Made by a program: the position numbers and the translations under genes | Notes under the pieces: model-generated | What the model saw: only the letters and a program-made list of their open reading frames with translations | What the model was told of the DNA's origin: nothing | Databases searched by the model: none | Shown: positions 52,073-60,281 of the stretch, piece after piece | Position numbering within the stretch: position 1 is the stretch's first letter | Layout: the number at the start of each line of letters is the position of its first letter | From: JALNZU01 sp964463695 | GTDB taxonomy: Bacteria > Bacteroidota > Bacteroidia > Bacteroidales > F082 | DNA length: 64,000 nucleotides | Assembly: GCA_964463695.1 (NCBI GenBank) | Contig: CAYXCZ010000012.1 | Coordinates: 44,512-108,511, forward strand | Direction of reading: 5' to 3'

Positions 52073-53143
52073 TTATTGATCTGATGGATTTCCTGACGTA
52101 GGGTAAAGTGGGTCGTACTGAAGTTTTTTTTTTACTTCAGTTGCAGCGAACTTCTCAAAAGCGATGATCACAATCAATCCCAGTGAGAGGGTTGAAAACA
52201 CAGCAATGAGCATGATGAGCCATCGTATGGGATAGGCTTTCTTTTCGGCTTCATAAGCATTGGTTACAACAAACTTATGTGGCAGATTTTGAGTCGCATC
52301 CACTTTAGCTTCGTCGTATTTTGCTTTGATTTGGGAGAGTTGCTTACGCTCATGCTCCAACATGTCGCGCAGTGATACATATGAGCCACCATACTGAGAG
52401 AGCAAATTTAAGCGTTCTTCAATAGCTTTAATGCCAGTTTTATTATTTTTAGCCAATTCAATAGCTAATTGCTGATTAAGCATTTCGGCCTGGCTTTCGT
52501 AATCGTGAATCCCTAGCCTTCGTATGGCATTAAGGGAGTCCTCCATCGTTTTGACTTCGTTTCTGAGCTTAAAATATTCTCCTTCTACAATGAGAAAAGC
52601 ACGTGATGCTACTTCTTTTTGCATCACATTCATTGTAGAGTCGAACAATTCGGCAATATCGTTGGCAATAACAGAAGCAAGCTTAGGGTCTTTATCAAGA
52701 ACAGTGATTTTCACCGCCATATACTCGGTTCGGCGAAATTTTATGTTGCTTTCATAGGTTTCGAACAAGCGGGTATAGCGAAAATCAGAACCAGGTTTTA
52801 TTTCGTAGTGGTTCATCAAATCGTATTTTTCTACAATACGATCACGTATTTTATTCGAATTTAGTATCTGAAGCATACGCTCCGTCTGCTCATCCTCTCC
52901 AATCTCCAGCAAATCTTTCGTGGAATTAAAATTAGTACTGAGTAATACTTTTGAGATAGAATTGGAAGAAGTTGGATAGAGAATAACAGTAGACCTGAAA
53001 AGAGGGGTAATAAAGGTTGGACTGCTGAAAATCATAGCCAAAAATGCAGATGCTATAGCAATGATAATGAATGGCTTACGATATCGATAGAAAATGTTCA
53101 ACAGGCTCAAGCTCGTCATATCTGTGTCATCCTGATACTGCAT
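52073..53143 (-). CDS. Wzz-like polysaccharide chain-length / export protein (first of two)
   Basis: 356 residues with the same plan as its neighbour: N-terminal helix (PFIIIAIASAFLAMIFSS), periplasmic coiled coil (VEGEYFKLRNEVKTMEDSLN), the Pro motif YEAEKKAYPIRW and a C-terminal helix (LIMLIAVFSTLSLGLIVII). The two share the order of segments and short identical runs (SPTFITPLF/GSAFITPLY, QTERMLQIL/ETEQMLQIL), so they arose by duplication. Both lack a kinase domain. A -7 box lies 29 bases upstream. Confidence 0.87.
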   Translation of the reverse strand: MQYQDDTDMTSLSLLNIFYRYRKPFIIIAIASAFLAMIFSSPTFITPLFRSTVILYPTSSNSISKVLLSTNFNSTKDLLEIGEDEQTERMLQILNSNKIRDRIVEKYDLMNHYEIKPGSDFRYTRLFETYESNIKFRRTEYMAVKITVLDKDPKLASVIANDIAELFDSTMNVMQKEVASRAFLIVEGEYFKLRNEVKTMEDSLNAIRRLGIHDYESQAEMLNQQLAIELAKNNKTGIKAIEERLNLLSQYGGSYVSLRDMLEHERKQLSQIKAKYDEAKVDATQNLPHKFVVTNAYEAEKKAYPIRWLIMLIAVFSTLSLGLIVIIAFEKFAATEVKKKLQYDPLYPTSGNPSDQ

Positions 53144-53171
53144 TTGATTTTTGCTTTAATTTTTGGAACGT

Positions 53172-53179
53172 CAAAAATA
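53172..53179 (-). promoter_or_regulatory. Bacteroidota -7 promoter element of the wzz/ligase unit
   Basis: On the minus strand it reads TATTTTTG, matching TAnnTTTG, 28 bases before the start at 53143. Confidence 0.5.
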
Positions 53180-53396
53180 AAAAAAAAATCCTTTGATGCG
53201 ACGTGCTTTTAAAGTTATTATGAAGGCGTCTAATCATAAGGTTGCAATTTTATCAGGAAAATTTTCAACCTATTTTTTCGCGTATTGAAATAATCTTATT
53301 TTCTTTGTGTTGCCGGAACAAGTATTAGATAATGTTTTAAAACATATTGAGGCTTACTTGAGAACAACTTAACCACATTTTCATTTCTAAATTTAT

Positions 53397-54398
53397 ATGA
53401 GTAACCTGCATGCTTTCTTAAAAATGGCTTTCGAGGTGTTTTACTTGAATAAGAAGCGGCATGATGCTTTCTTTAAAGAGCTGCTTGACAGAGGCTTTGT
53501 GATTGATGAATACACAGGAAAGCGCATTTCGGCAGGAACGTCTATTGCTGCTATAACCAATCTTTGGTTCTCTTCATTAAGAGGTTTTTCTTCCAATGCT
53601 GAAGAAAAACGTTGCGGACTACTTGTAGGTGCATTGACGCCTATTTACGATGATCTGCTTGATGTTCATGGTTTTACTAGTCTGGCCGACAAATCATTTG
53701 ATCAAATTTTGGCCGAAGAGAGTATGTATCATGGCATGAAGAACAACCTAAATGAGTTGTTTCTTTGGCTGATGAAGCAGGCCTACGACAGCATAATGTT
53801 GAAAGATGAATACAAAATGTTTTTTCAACAAACCATAGTAAGCCAGAAAGAAAGTCTTCGTCAAATGAATGGTAGTGAACTTGACCAGAAGGAGTTAAAG
53901 CAAATAATGATGATGAAAGGGGGTAATGCTACCTTATTGTATCGTCATCTTTTGGGTAATAAAATGAAGGAAGGGGAGGCGCAGTTGGTTTTTGCAACCG
54001 GAGGATTGATGCAGTTTGCAAATGATATATTTGATACCTGGAGTGATCATAGAAACGGTAATAGAACGCTGGCGACAATAAGCTCAAACCCACTTGATCT
54101 TAAAGACGCATATTTCAAGCTATTACGCGAAGTTGTGAAAAGGGCTGTTGAACTGCCTTATCCCCAAAAAAACATCCTTGTATTTCTGCGATTTCTTTTG
54201 CCGGTAATTGCGCGTGCTTTGGTGTGTTTTGATCAATTCGAGCGTCTTTATACCGCTTACGGACATTTTGATATTCCCTCTTTTTCACGCCAGCAGATGA
54301 TATGTGACATGGAAAAGCCTGTTAACATGCTTGCAAATGTGCGCTATGCAGCAAAACTTTTCAATGAGGAAGTAAAACCATTGATAAAAAACAATTGA
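53397..54398 (+). CDS. Class I isoprenoid-synthase-like protein of unknown product
   Basis: 333 residues, all-helical, no signal peptide. Two acidic motifs match the metal-binding sites of class I isoprenoid synthases. The first is YDDLLD (Asp85, Asp86, Asp89; DDxxD). The second is FANDIFDTWSDHRNG (Asn209, Asp210, Asp213, Asp217; NDxxDxxxD). They are spaced about 125 residues apart, as in squalene/phytoene synthases and terpene cyclases. KGGNATLLYRHLLG between them fits the helix facing the active site. The protein could be a terpene cyclase, a squalene-like synthase or a prenyltransferase. The neighbours are Wzz-like genes and a Crp-type regulator, with no known carotenoid genes. Its substrate cannot be read from the sequence. 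Confidence 0.7.
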   Translation: MSNLHAFLKMAFEVFYLNKKRHDAFFKELLDRGFVIDEYTGKRISAGTSIAAITNLWFSSLRGFSSNAEEKRCGLLVGALTPIYDDLLDVHGFTSLADKSFDQILAEESMYHGMKNNLNELFLWLMKQAYDSIMLKDEYKMFFQQTIVSQKESLRQMNGSELDQKELKQIMMMKGGNATLLYRHLLGNKMKEGEAQLVFATGGLMQFANDIFDTWSDHRNGNRTLATISSNPLDLKDAYFKLLREVVKRAVELPYPQKNILVFLRFLLPVIARALVCFDQFERLYTAYGHFDIPSFSRQQMICDMEKPVNMLANVRYAAKLFNEEVKPLIKNN

Positions 54399-54541
54399 AT
54401 AACTGGTTTTTCTTAGGTTAACTCACAAACATTAATCACAGTACAGATCCTTCATGTTCACTATTCAAACGAAATGATAACCAAAGAGTTTGCTCTTTTT
54501 TTATAAATTCGTACTCTTAAGGCAAAATAATACTTATCACT

Positions 54542-55126
54542 ATGAAACATAACTTACTCCGTTTGAACCTTGAACATTTTATTGGTGAAACGATTGGAGA
54601 TGAGGTTTTTGACACATTCGGAAATCTGATGTTCAAAAAAATAATTGAAAAGAAAGTGTATCTGGCTGAAATAAATAATCCATGTAAGTATGTTTATTTT
54701 ATTCTTCAGGGAGCTTGCGTTTCATACACGACCAGTGAAAAAGGTGATAAAACTGTTATTCAATTTGGGTTGGAAGGTAATTGGATTTCAGATCTATACA
54801 GTTTTTTTTCAGGCAAACCGGGAATTTATACAATTGAATCACTCGAAACAATGGAAGTGCTGATGCTTAATAAGGAGCGATTTGAAGAGGCTTGTAACCA
54901 ACATCTCATTGAGCGTTTTTTTAGAAAACTGATTCAGAATGCGTATGTTGACTTAAAATACCGTTTTGCCAAATCCAATAGTGAAGAAGCCTCAGTGTGT
55001 TATGATGTTTTTGTAAAAGAAAACCCTCAACTGGTACAGCGCGTGCCACAATACCTGATTGCCTCATATCTTGGCATCAAACCACAATCGCTGAGTCGGA
55101 TAAGGAACACCCCGTCCAAAAAATAG
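54542..55126 (+). CDS. Crp/Fnr-family transcriptional regulator
   Basis: 194 residues. The N-terminal cyclic-nucleotide-binding-like beta barrel has NPCKYVYFILQGACVSYTTS and DKTVIQFGLEGNWISDLYSF, followed by the long dimer helix. A short C-terminal helix-turn-helix is QYLIASYLGIKPQSLSRIRN. The Fnr Cys cluster is absent, and the cAMP-binding Arg/Ser motif is not conserved. It resembles the many small Bacteroidota Crp-like regulators of unknown signal. It is the gene just upstream of yceI, pirin and a dioxygenase and probably controls some of them. Confidence 0.92.
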   Translation: MKHNLLRLNLEHFIGETIGDEVFDTFGNLMFKKIIEKKVYLAEINNPCKYVYFILQGACVSYTTSEKGDKTVIQFGLEGNWISDLYSFFSGKPGIYTIESLETMEVLMLNKERFEEACNQHLIERFFRKLIQNAYVDLKYRFAKSNSEEASVCYDVFVKENPQLVQRVPQYLIASYLGIKPQSLSRIRNTPSKK

Positions 55127-55261
55127 TATTCCGAAGTACTTCACTTCAACACTTTATTAAGTACTCAGATACGAAATTAACATAGGTGAACGACTTTTAC
55201 TTAAAGTCGGTTGCATCTTTGCATCGTCAATTTAAAATCAGATTTACAAATTAAATAAACA

Positions 55262-55807
55262 ATGAATACTATGTCGACACGTACAAAATGGGTTCTTGAT
55301 CCCACACACAGTGAAATTCTTTTCAAGGTTAAACATTTGATGATCACCAATGTAAAAGGTGAATTTCGTGATTTTAGTGCTGTTTTGGAAACTGTTGGAA
55401 GTGATTTTAGTAAAGCTTCCGTTGAGGTAAGTATTGCTGCAACTTCAGTTTTTACAAATAATACCGATCGCGACAATCACCTGCGAAGTGCCGATTTTTT
55501 CGATGTGGAGCACAATGAAAAACTCAGTTTCAAAGGAACTTCTTTCATCAAACTTGATGATGAGAATTACCGCCTTGAAGGCCTGCTCTCGATCAAAGGT
55601 GTTGAAAAAGAGATTGTTCTTGATATTGAATTTGGTGGTATTAACAAAGATCCCTGGGGAAATGAAAAGGCAGGTTTTTCGCTGAGCGGAAAAATAAACC
55701 GTAAAGACTGGGGACTCAACTGGAATGCGGCTCTCGAAACAGGGGGTGTTTTGGTAAGTGATGAGGTTAGGATTAGCGCTGAAGTTCAATTCGTTAAACA
55801 GGCTTAA
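55262..55807 (+). CDS. YceI-family protein
   Basis: 181 residues; ATG 55271 is an equally good start. The lipocalin-like barrel begins KWVLDPTHSEILFKVKHLM, and HLRSADFFDVEHNEKLSF and GLLSIKGVEKEIVLDIEF are conserved YceI segments. YceI proteins bind isoprenoid chains such as polyprenyl quinones. There is no signal peptide, so this copy is probably cytoplasmic. It lies downstream of the Crp/Fnr regulator and has a strong hairpin behind it. Confidence 0.93.
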   Translation: MNTMSTRTKWVLDPTHSEILFKVKHLMITNVKGEFRDFSAVLETVGSDFSKASVEVSIAATSVFTNNTDRDNHLRSADFFDVEHNEKLSFKGTSFIKLDDENYRLEGLLSIKGVEKEIVLDIEFGGINKDPWGNEKAGFSLSGKINRKDWGLNWNAALETGGVLVSDEVRISAEVQFVKQA

Positions 55808-55846
55808 TCTGATAAATAACTTAGCAGTTTAAAATTTTTCAGGTTG

Positions 55847-55904
55847 AGGCTGACTGAGTTGAGTTTCCAAAAATGAAAGTTTTCCGTTTCAGTTCAGTCA
55901 GCCT
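55847..55904 (+). terminator. Long hairpin after the YceI gene
   Basis: AGGCTGACTGA at 55847-55857 is fully complementary to TCAGTCAGCCT at 55894-55904, and G-U pairs can extend the stem inwards. A short TTTT follows. Probably a terminator. Confidence 0.6.
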
Positions 55905-55968
55905 AACTTTTACATCAGGCTATATACGGTATTCAATTATTGATTAACCCTTTTTATCCTCAATCAAA

Positions 55969-56688
55969 ATGGAACAATTTATACTTCACACATCAGCTTC
56001 GCGCGGATATGCCAACCATGGCTGGCTCGAGAGCAGGCATACTTTTAGTTTTGCTGATTATCATCATCCTCAACGAATGAATTTTGGTGTTTTAAGAGTA
56101 TTGAATGATGATATTGTTGATCCGGGACAAGGCTTCGGAACGCATCCTCACAACAATATGGAAATCGTTTCAATCCCTCTTGAAGGAGTGCTCGAACACA
56201 GAGACAGCATGGGAAATGTTGCTTTAATAAGTAAAGGCGACGTGCAGGTAATGAGCGCAGGAACTGGTATTCGACATAGCGAATACAATAAAAGTGATGT
56301 TGATGCCGTAAAGTTTTTGCAGATTTGGGTAATGCCAAATAAACGAAATGTTGAACCGCGCTACGATCAGATCACACTCGATCCGAAGCTTTTACATAAC
56401 AACCTTTACCAGATTCTTTCACCTGATCCATTGGATGAAGGTGTTTGGATTCATCAGGATGCCTGGTTTAGTCTGGGAAATTTTGATGAAGGTTTCACAA
56501 TATCATATAAAATGCATAAACCGGGTAACGGACTATATGCCTTTGTTTTAAAAGGAAATTTCAACATACAGGGAGTTGCCCTTGAATCGCGCGACGGACT
56601 TGGAATAACCGGAGCAGAACAGTTACAAATCACAGCAGGAAGCAAGGTTGCGGCTTTGCTGCTTATGGAAGTCCCTATGCAACTATGA
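55969..56688 (+). CDS. Pirin-family protein (quercetinase-like cupin)
   Basis: 239 residues. The N-terminal pirin cupin has HTFSFADYHHP, FGTHPHNNMEIVSIPLEG and the metal ligands of the YhhW type: two His in THPHNN, then His and Glu in GTGIRHSEYN. The C-terminal cupin half is typical (GNGLYAFVLKGNF). Pirins of this type can cleave flavonols such as quercetin using a bound metal, though the natural substrate in this organism is unknown. It follows the YceI gene by about 160 bases. Confidence 0.92.
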   Translation: MEQFILHTSASRGYANHGWLESRHTFSFADYHHPQRMNFGVLRVLNDDIVDPGQGFGTHPHNNMEIVSIPLEGVLEHRDSMGNVALISKGDVQVMSAGTGIRHSEYNKSDVDAVKFLQIWVMPNKRNVEPRYDQITLDPKLLHNNLYQILSPDPLDEGVWIHQDAWFSLGNFDEGFTISYKMHKPGNGLYAFVLKGNFNIQGVALESRDGLGITGAEQLQITAGSKVAALLLMEVPMQL

Positions 56689-56795
56689 AATATGTGGATA
56701 CTGGAATACAAGAGAAATTGCCATCATATAGATTCATTGCTGTAAAATGAAAAACTTTAGAATTGTTCAAGGTTCTACTCCATTCAAAATGTGAC

Positions 56796-57689
56796 ATGAA
56801 AAGAAATGAGTTTATTAAATCCATGATTATGATGCCTTTAAGCTTTGCGGCAATGCCACTGAACTTGTTGTCGAAAATGTCGGATGATTTTGAACCATCA
56901 CCACAAATGCCTGTGCTTTTTTTGGGTCATGGTAGTCCGATGAATGCTATTGAAGAGAACGATTTTGTTAAGGGTTTCAGAGAAGTTTCAAAGAAAATCC
57001 CAAAGCCAAATGCCATTCTTTGTATTTCGGCGCATTGGGAAACAGAAGGGACTTTTGTAACAGCAATGCCAAGCCCACGTACCATTCACGATTTTGGCGG
57101 GTTTCCCAAGGCGCTGTATGATGTTCAATATCCTGCATCCGGAAGTCCTGAACTTGCTGAGATCACCCAAAAACTTGTGCAATCAACTCAGGTAATGGCT
57201 GATTATCATTGGGGATTGGATCATGGAGCGTGGTCAGTTATCAAACATCTTTTTCCTAAGGCTGATGTTCCTGTCATTCAGTTAAGTCTCGACCAGCGTC
57301 AACCTGCGTCTTACCATTATCAACTTGCGAAGGAACTTTCAGTTCTTCGAAAAAAAGGAGTTCTCATTGTTGGCAGTGGAAATATGGTACACAACCTGAG
57401 AATGGTAGCATGGGACAAATTAAACGTTGCAGGTTTTGGATTCGACTGGGCACTTGAAGCGCGCGAAAAAATGAATAAGATGATCATTGAAGGCAACCAT
57501 CAAGGCCTTGTGCGCTATAAGGATTATGGCAGAGCTTTTCAACTTGCTATCCCGAGTCCGGAGCACTACTTACCGTTGCTTTATGTGTTGGCTCAGCAAC
57601 AACCCAGCGATCATATTAGCTTGTTCAACGATGAGGCTGTTGCAGGTTCGCTCACAATGACGTCGGTGCTCATAAACCAAAGTGCTTAA
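56796..57689 (+). CDS. 4,5-DOPA-type extradiol dioxygenase (LigB domain)
   Basis: About 297 residues from ATG 56796. The N-terminus MKRNEFIKSMIMMPLSFA resembles a short export or Tat-like leader. The LigB core shows VLFLGHGSPMNAI, ISAHWETEGTFVTA (metal His), DHGAWSVIKHLFP and GSGNMVHNLRMVAWD. The family (YgiD/DODA) is a zinc-containing homologue of extradiol ring-cleaving enzymes. It lies about 110 bases after the pirin gene, and pirin plus LigB plus YceI behind a Crp regulator suggests a shared response. Confidence 0.88.
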   Translation: MKRNEFIKSMIMMPLSFAAMPLNLLSKMSDDFEPSPQMPVLFLGHGSPMNAIEENDFVKGFREVSKKIPKPNAILCISAHWETEGTFVTAMPSPRTIHDFGGFPKALYDVQYPASGSPELAEITQKLVQSTQVMADYHWGLDHGAWSVIKHLFPKADVPVIQLSLDQRQPASYHYQLAKELSVLRKKGVLIVGSGNMVHNLRMVAWDKLNVAGFGFDWALEAREKMNKMIIEGNHQGLVRYKDYGRAFQLAIPSPEHYLPLLYVLAQQQPSDHISLFNDEAVAGSLTMTSVLINQSA

Positions 57690-57970
57690 AGCAGTCTTTA
57701 ATTTTGATCATTCAAATCTTTGTGTTGGGAATGCTACCCTTCAATTATGATATAAAGTTTCAATCAGGTTTTGTTTTTAATTTTGGGTATGAAAATGAAC
57801 ATTTTAGTGGTTATTTAGAAATTGTTTGCGAAAAGTTTTATCTTTCAAAGTATACTGCTAACTGATTGTTTTTCTGTGTGTTAGGTTGATATTACCTAAA
57901 GTAAAGCCTCTTTCTTTAAATTAATTTGTAAAAAAAGAATTCCAGATTTAAATATTTACTAGATATGTAA

Positions 57971-57978
57971 TAACTTTG
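57971..57978 (+). promoter_or_regulatory. Bacteroidota -7 promoter element of mazEF
   Basis: TAACTTTG matches TAnnTTTG, 20 bases before the mazE start. Confidence 0.65.
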
Positions 57979-57989
57979 TATTTACAAAG
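57974..57989. promoter_or_regulatory. Likely MazE/MazEF operator palindrome
   Basis: CTTTGTA at 57974-57980 and TACAAAG at 57983-57989 form a perfect inverted repeat with a two-base spacer. It overlaps the -7 box and the expected transcript start, where an autorepressor would bind. Confidence 0.65.
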
Positions 57990-57998
57990 AAAGACATT

Positions 57999-58244
57999 AT
58001 GGAAGCGTCTATTATCAAAATCGGAAATTCAAGGGGGCTAAGATTAAGTAAGTCAATTCTTGAGAAATATAATATCAATGATAAAGTTGAAATTATTCTA
58101 GAGAAAGGAAGAATCATTCTTAAACCAATCGAAACACCAAGAAAGAATTGGGAAACAGCATTCAAGAAAATGCGTTTGGAAAACGACGATCAGTTGTTAG
58201 TAAATGATGTTTTTGAAAATGAAACTTTTGAGGAATGGAAATAA
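57999..58244 (+). CDS. mazE: MazE-like antitoxin (AbrB/SpoVT fold)
   Basis: 81 residues. The N-terminal swapped-hairpin DNA-binding domain is typical: ASIIKIGNSRGLRLSKSILE, then EIILEKGRIILKPIE. The acidic C-terminal part (NDVFENETFEEW) would wrap around and block the toxin. It should repress its own operon through the palindrome at 57974-57989. The toxin gene overlaps by 10 bases. Confidence 0.92.
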   Translation: MEASIIKIGNSRGLRLSKSILEKYNINDKVEIILEKGRIILKPIETPRKNWETAFKKMRLENDDQLLVNDVFENETFEEWK

Positions 58245-58558
58245 TGCAGTATTCGATTGTATTGGTCGATCTGGATCCAACTTTGGGTAGTGAAATAAAG
58301 AAAACAAGACCATGCGTCGTTGTGTCGCCTGACGAAATGAATAAGTATCTTAATACTGTTGTTCTTGCTCCTATGACTACTAACCTTAATCGGTATCCAA
58401 CAAGAGTAGTTGTTGAATTTGATGGTAAAAAAGGCATGATTGTTATCGATCAAATTCGAACTGTCGATAAAGTGAGAATTCTGAAAGTTTTAGGCAAACT
58501 AACAAAAACAGAAATCAAGGCTTGCAAAGAAGTTATAAGGGAAACTTTTGTGGACTGA
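58235..58558 (+). CDS. mazF: MazF-family mRNA endoribonuclease toxin
   Basis: 107 residues; ATG 58244 is an alternative start. The PemK/MazF fold shows YSIVLVDLDPTLGSEIKKTRP, CVVVSPDEMN and VVLAPMTT. Conserved basic and acidic residues of the active site are present (Arg in KKTRPC, Thr in PMTT). Such toxins cut mRNA at short specific sequences when the antitoxin is lost. It overlaps mazE by 10 bases. There is no sign of decay. Confidence 0.93.
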   Translation: MEIMQYSIVLVDLDPTLGSEIKKTRPCVVVSPDEMNKYLNTVVLAPMTTNLNRYPTRVVVEFDGKKGMIVIDQIRTVDKVRILKVLGKLTKTEIKACKEVIRETFVD

Positions 58559-58837
58559 ATAAGCTAAAGCCATAAATCGTTAGTTCGTTTGGCGCACAGT
58601 ACCCTGTATGAACTCTTGGATTAACGAACCTTCTATGTGATGCTTTTATCAGGAAAATTGGATTCTTATGAGGCATAATCTACTCACATACTGTTTTGCA
58701 GACAGAAGAATCAGGAATGGGCTGAGTCCGACAGTTAGTTTTGCGCCTCAATCAAAATATTTGCTACAAAACTGAGTTCTATCGTGAAAAACATACATTT
58801 GAGGCAGCTTCATACTGTTACACAAAATTTAAAGAAC

Positions 58838-59989
58838 ATGAAAACAATTACATTAACCATAGTATTCCATTTGATCCTGATAATGAGTATAAAAGCTCAA
58901 AGCTTTGAACGTTACAAAACACTCACTGATACTACAATTATTTCAAAGAATCTGGGCTTTGAAAAAAGCATTAAAGTAACTGTGCCTGTTGAATGGCAAA
59001 GTGACATAAATAAAAATTTTCCGCTGATTATCATTTTTGATAAACAAAATCAAAGAAGTCACAACTATATCCTTCAAACGATAGATTATTTGACTAGTAA
59101 TGAGCAAATGCCGTCTTGTGTAATTGTCAGCGTCGAATCGGTTCAGGAATACCGTTACCTTGAAACATTATATAACGCTTCTGACGCAAATGGTTTGGCA
59201 GAGGAAAATGAAAAGTTCATTTTTGAAGAACTGATCCCTCTCGCAGAAAAACAATACAAAGCCTCCGATTACCGATTATTTGTCGGGCATTCGAGATATG
59301 GGTTTTTTACCACATCATTATTAACATCCCGAACGGAAGAACTGAATGCAATCATTTCCTTAAGCCCTTTCTTTCAGCAGAAAAATGTTTGTTTAACGGA
59401 CTCTCTTAACTTACTAAGTGCCAAAAATCTACAACATCCTGTTTATTACCGTTTTGGAATTGGAAACGATTATCCGGAAGATTTTTATAAAATGGATTCC
59501 GTTTTACAAAGCCATCCCATCCCAATGCTTAATGCAAAAGGCTACTTATTTAAGGAAGCTGAACATAACGTAACACCTGGTTTAACAATAGCAATGGCAC
59601 TTTATCAAATTTTTGAAAAATGGTCTGAAATTCAATCTGAATATCTCATAAATGAACATTTTGATTTGACTAAAATAAATGAATTGGAAAAGGAGATAGA
59701 ACGTTGCTATGGAAACTCACTTGCGTTTTCGCTTGGTATTTTAAATGGAAAAGGATGGGATTTTTATAGTAATGAGCAGTATGATGAGGCGGTTGAAGCC
59801 TGGGAAATATTACTGAAGAATTATCCAAATTTTTCGGAGGGATATCTTTATATAATTGATGCTCAAATGAAACTGGGAAAGGATACCTCCGATACAAAGA
59901 AATTGTTTCTCACGTCAGTGGCTAAATCAAAATTCTATTCTGAAGATGAAATCATGGAATTAATGGAGGATTATAAGAGCTTTAACTAA
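58838..59989 (+). CDS. Secreted or periplasmic esterase-like alpha/beta hydrolase
   Basis: About 383 residues from ATG 58838, which opens a signal peptide (MKTITLTIVFHLILIMSIKA, cleaved near Q). A GTG start at 58784 is less likely. The hydrolase core resembles Fes/esterase D-type proteins: FPLIIIFDKQNQRSHNYI, IVSVESVQEYRYLE and the nucleophile elbow FVGHSRYGFFTT (GHSxxG). Asp/His partners are probable in GIGNDYPED and EAEHNVTPG. The last 110 residues are helical and TPR-like (YSNEQYDEAVEAWEILLKNY). The substrate is unknown. It is flanked by spacers and by mazEF, which fits an accessory gene. Confidence 0.82.
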   Translation: MKTITLTIVFHLILIMSIKAQSFERYKTLTDTTIISKNLGFEKSIKVTVPVEWQSDINKNFPLIIIFDKQNQRSHNYILQTIDYLTSNEQMPSCVIVSVESVQEYRYLETLYNASDANGLAEENEKFIFEELIPLAEKQYKASDYRLFVGHSRYGFFTTSLLTSRTEELNAIISLSPFFQQKNVCLTDSLNLLSAKNLQHPVYYRFGIGNDYPEDFYKMDSVLQSHPIPMLNAKGYLFKEAEHNVTPGLTIAMALYQIFEKWSEIQSEYLINEHFDLTKINELEKEIERCYGNSLAFSLGILNGKGWDFYSNEQYDEAVEAWEILLKNYPNFSEGYLYIIDAQMKLGKDTSDTKKLFLTSVAKSKFYSEDEIMELMEDYKSFN

Positions 59990-60227
59990 AAGTTTTTATT
60001 AACAATAAACTTGCGACAACAGCAGGTGAATTGGTGAATCGATGGTTAAATGCTACATGAAACCTCATGATATTTGGATAGAAAAGTCGAGCTAATCCTT
60101 AGGTGCTTCTTTCGGATATGTTAATCAATGGCTTCAAAGCAGTTCAGTTTCAATTTATAACTTTGTTTTCTGTAAATAGCATTCTTTCTAATAGAATAAA
60201 TGTTCATTATTTGTAAAACAGGCTTGC

Positions 60228-60235
60228 TACCTTTG
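60228..60235 (+). promoter_or_regulatory. Bacteroidota -7 promoter element
   Basis: TACCTTTG matches TAnnTTTG. The expected transcript start near 60241 favours ATG 60282 over ATG 60246 for the following gene. Confidence 0.6.
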
Positions 60236-60281
60236 TCACAGAAACATGATGATTCAGGCATTGGTTCTTAATACGTTTCAA

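Larger units (their letters stand above)
57690..57998. other. Spacer with the mazEF promoter and operator
   Basis: Very AT-rich, no gene. At its right end lie the mazEF -7 box (57971-57978) and the palindrome (57974-57989). Nothing else was seen. Confidence 0.7.
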
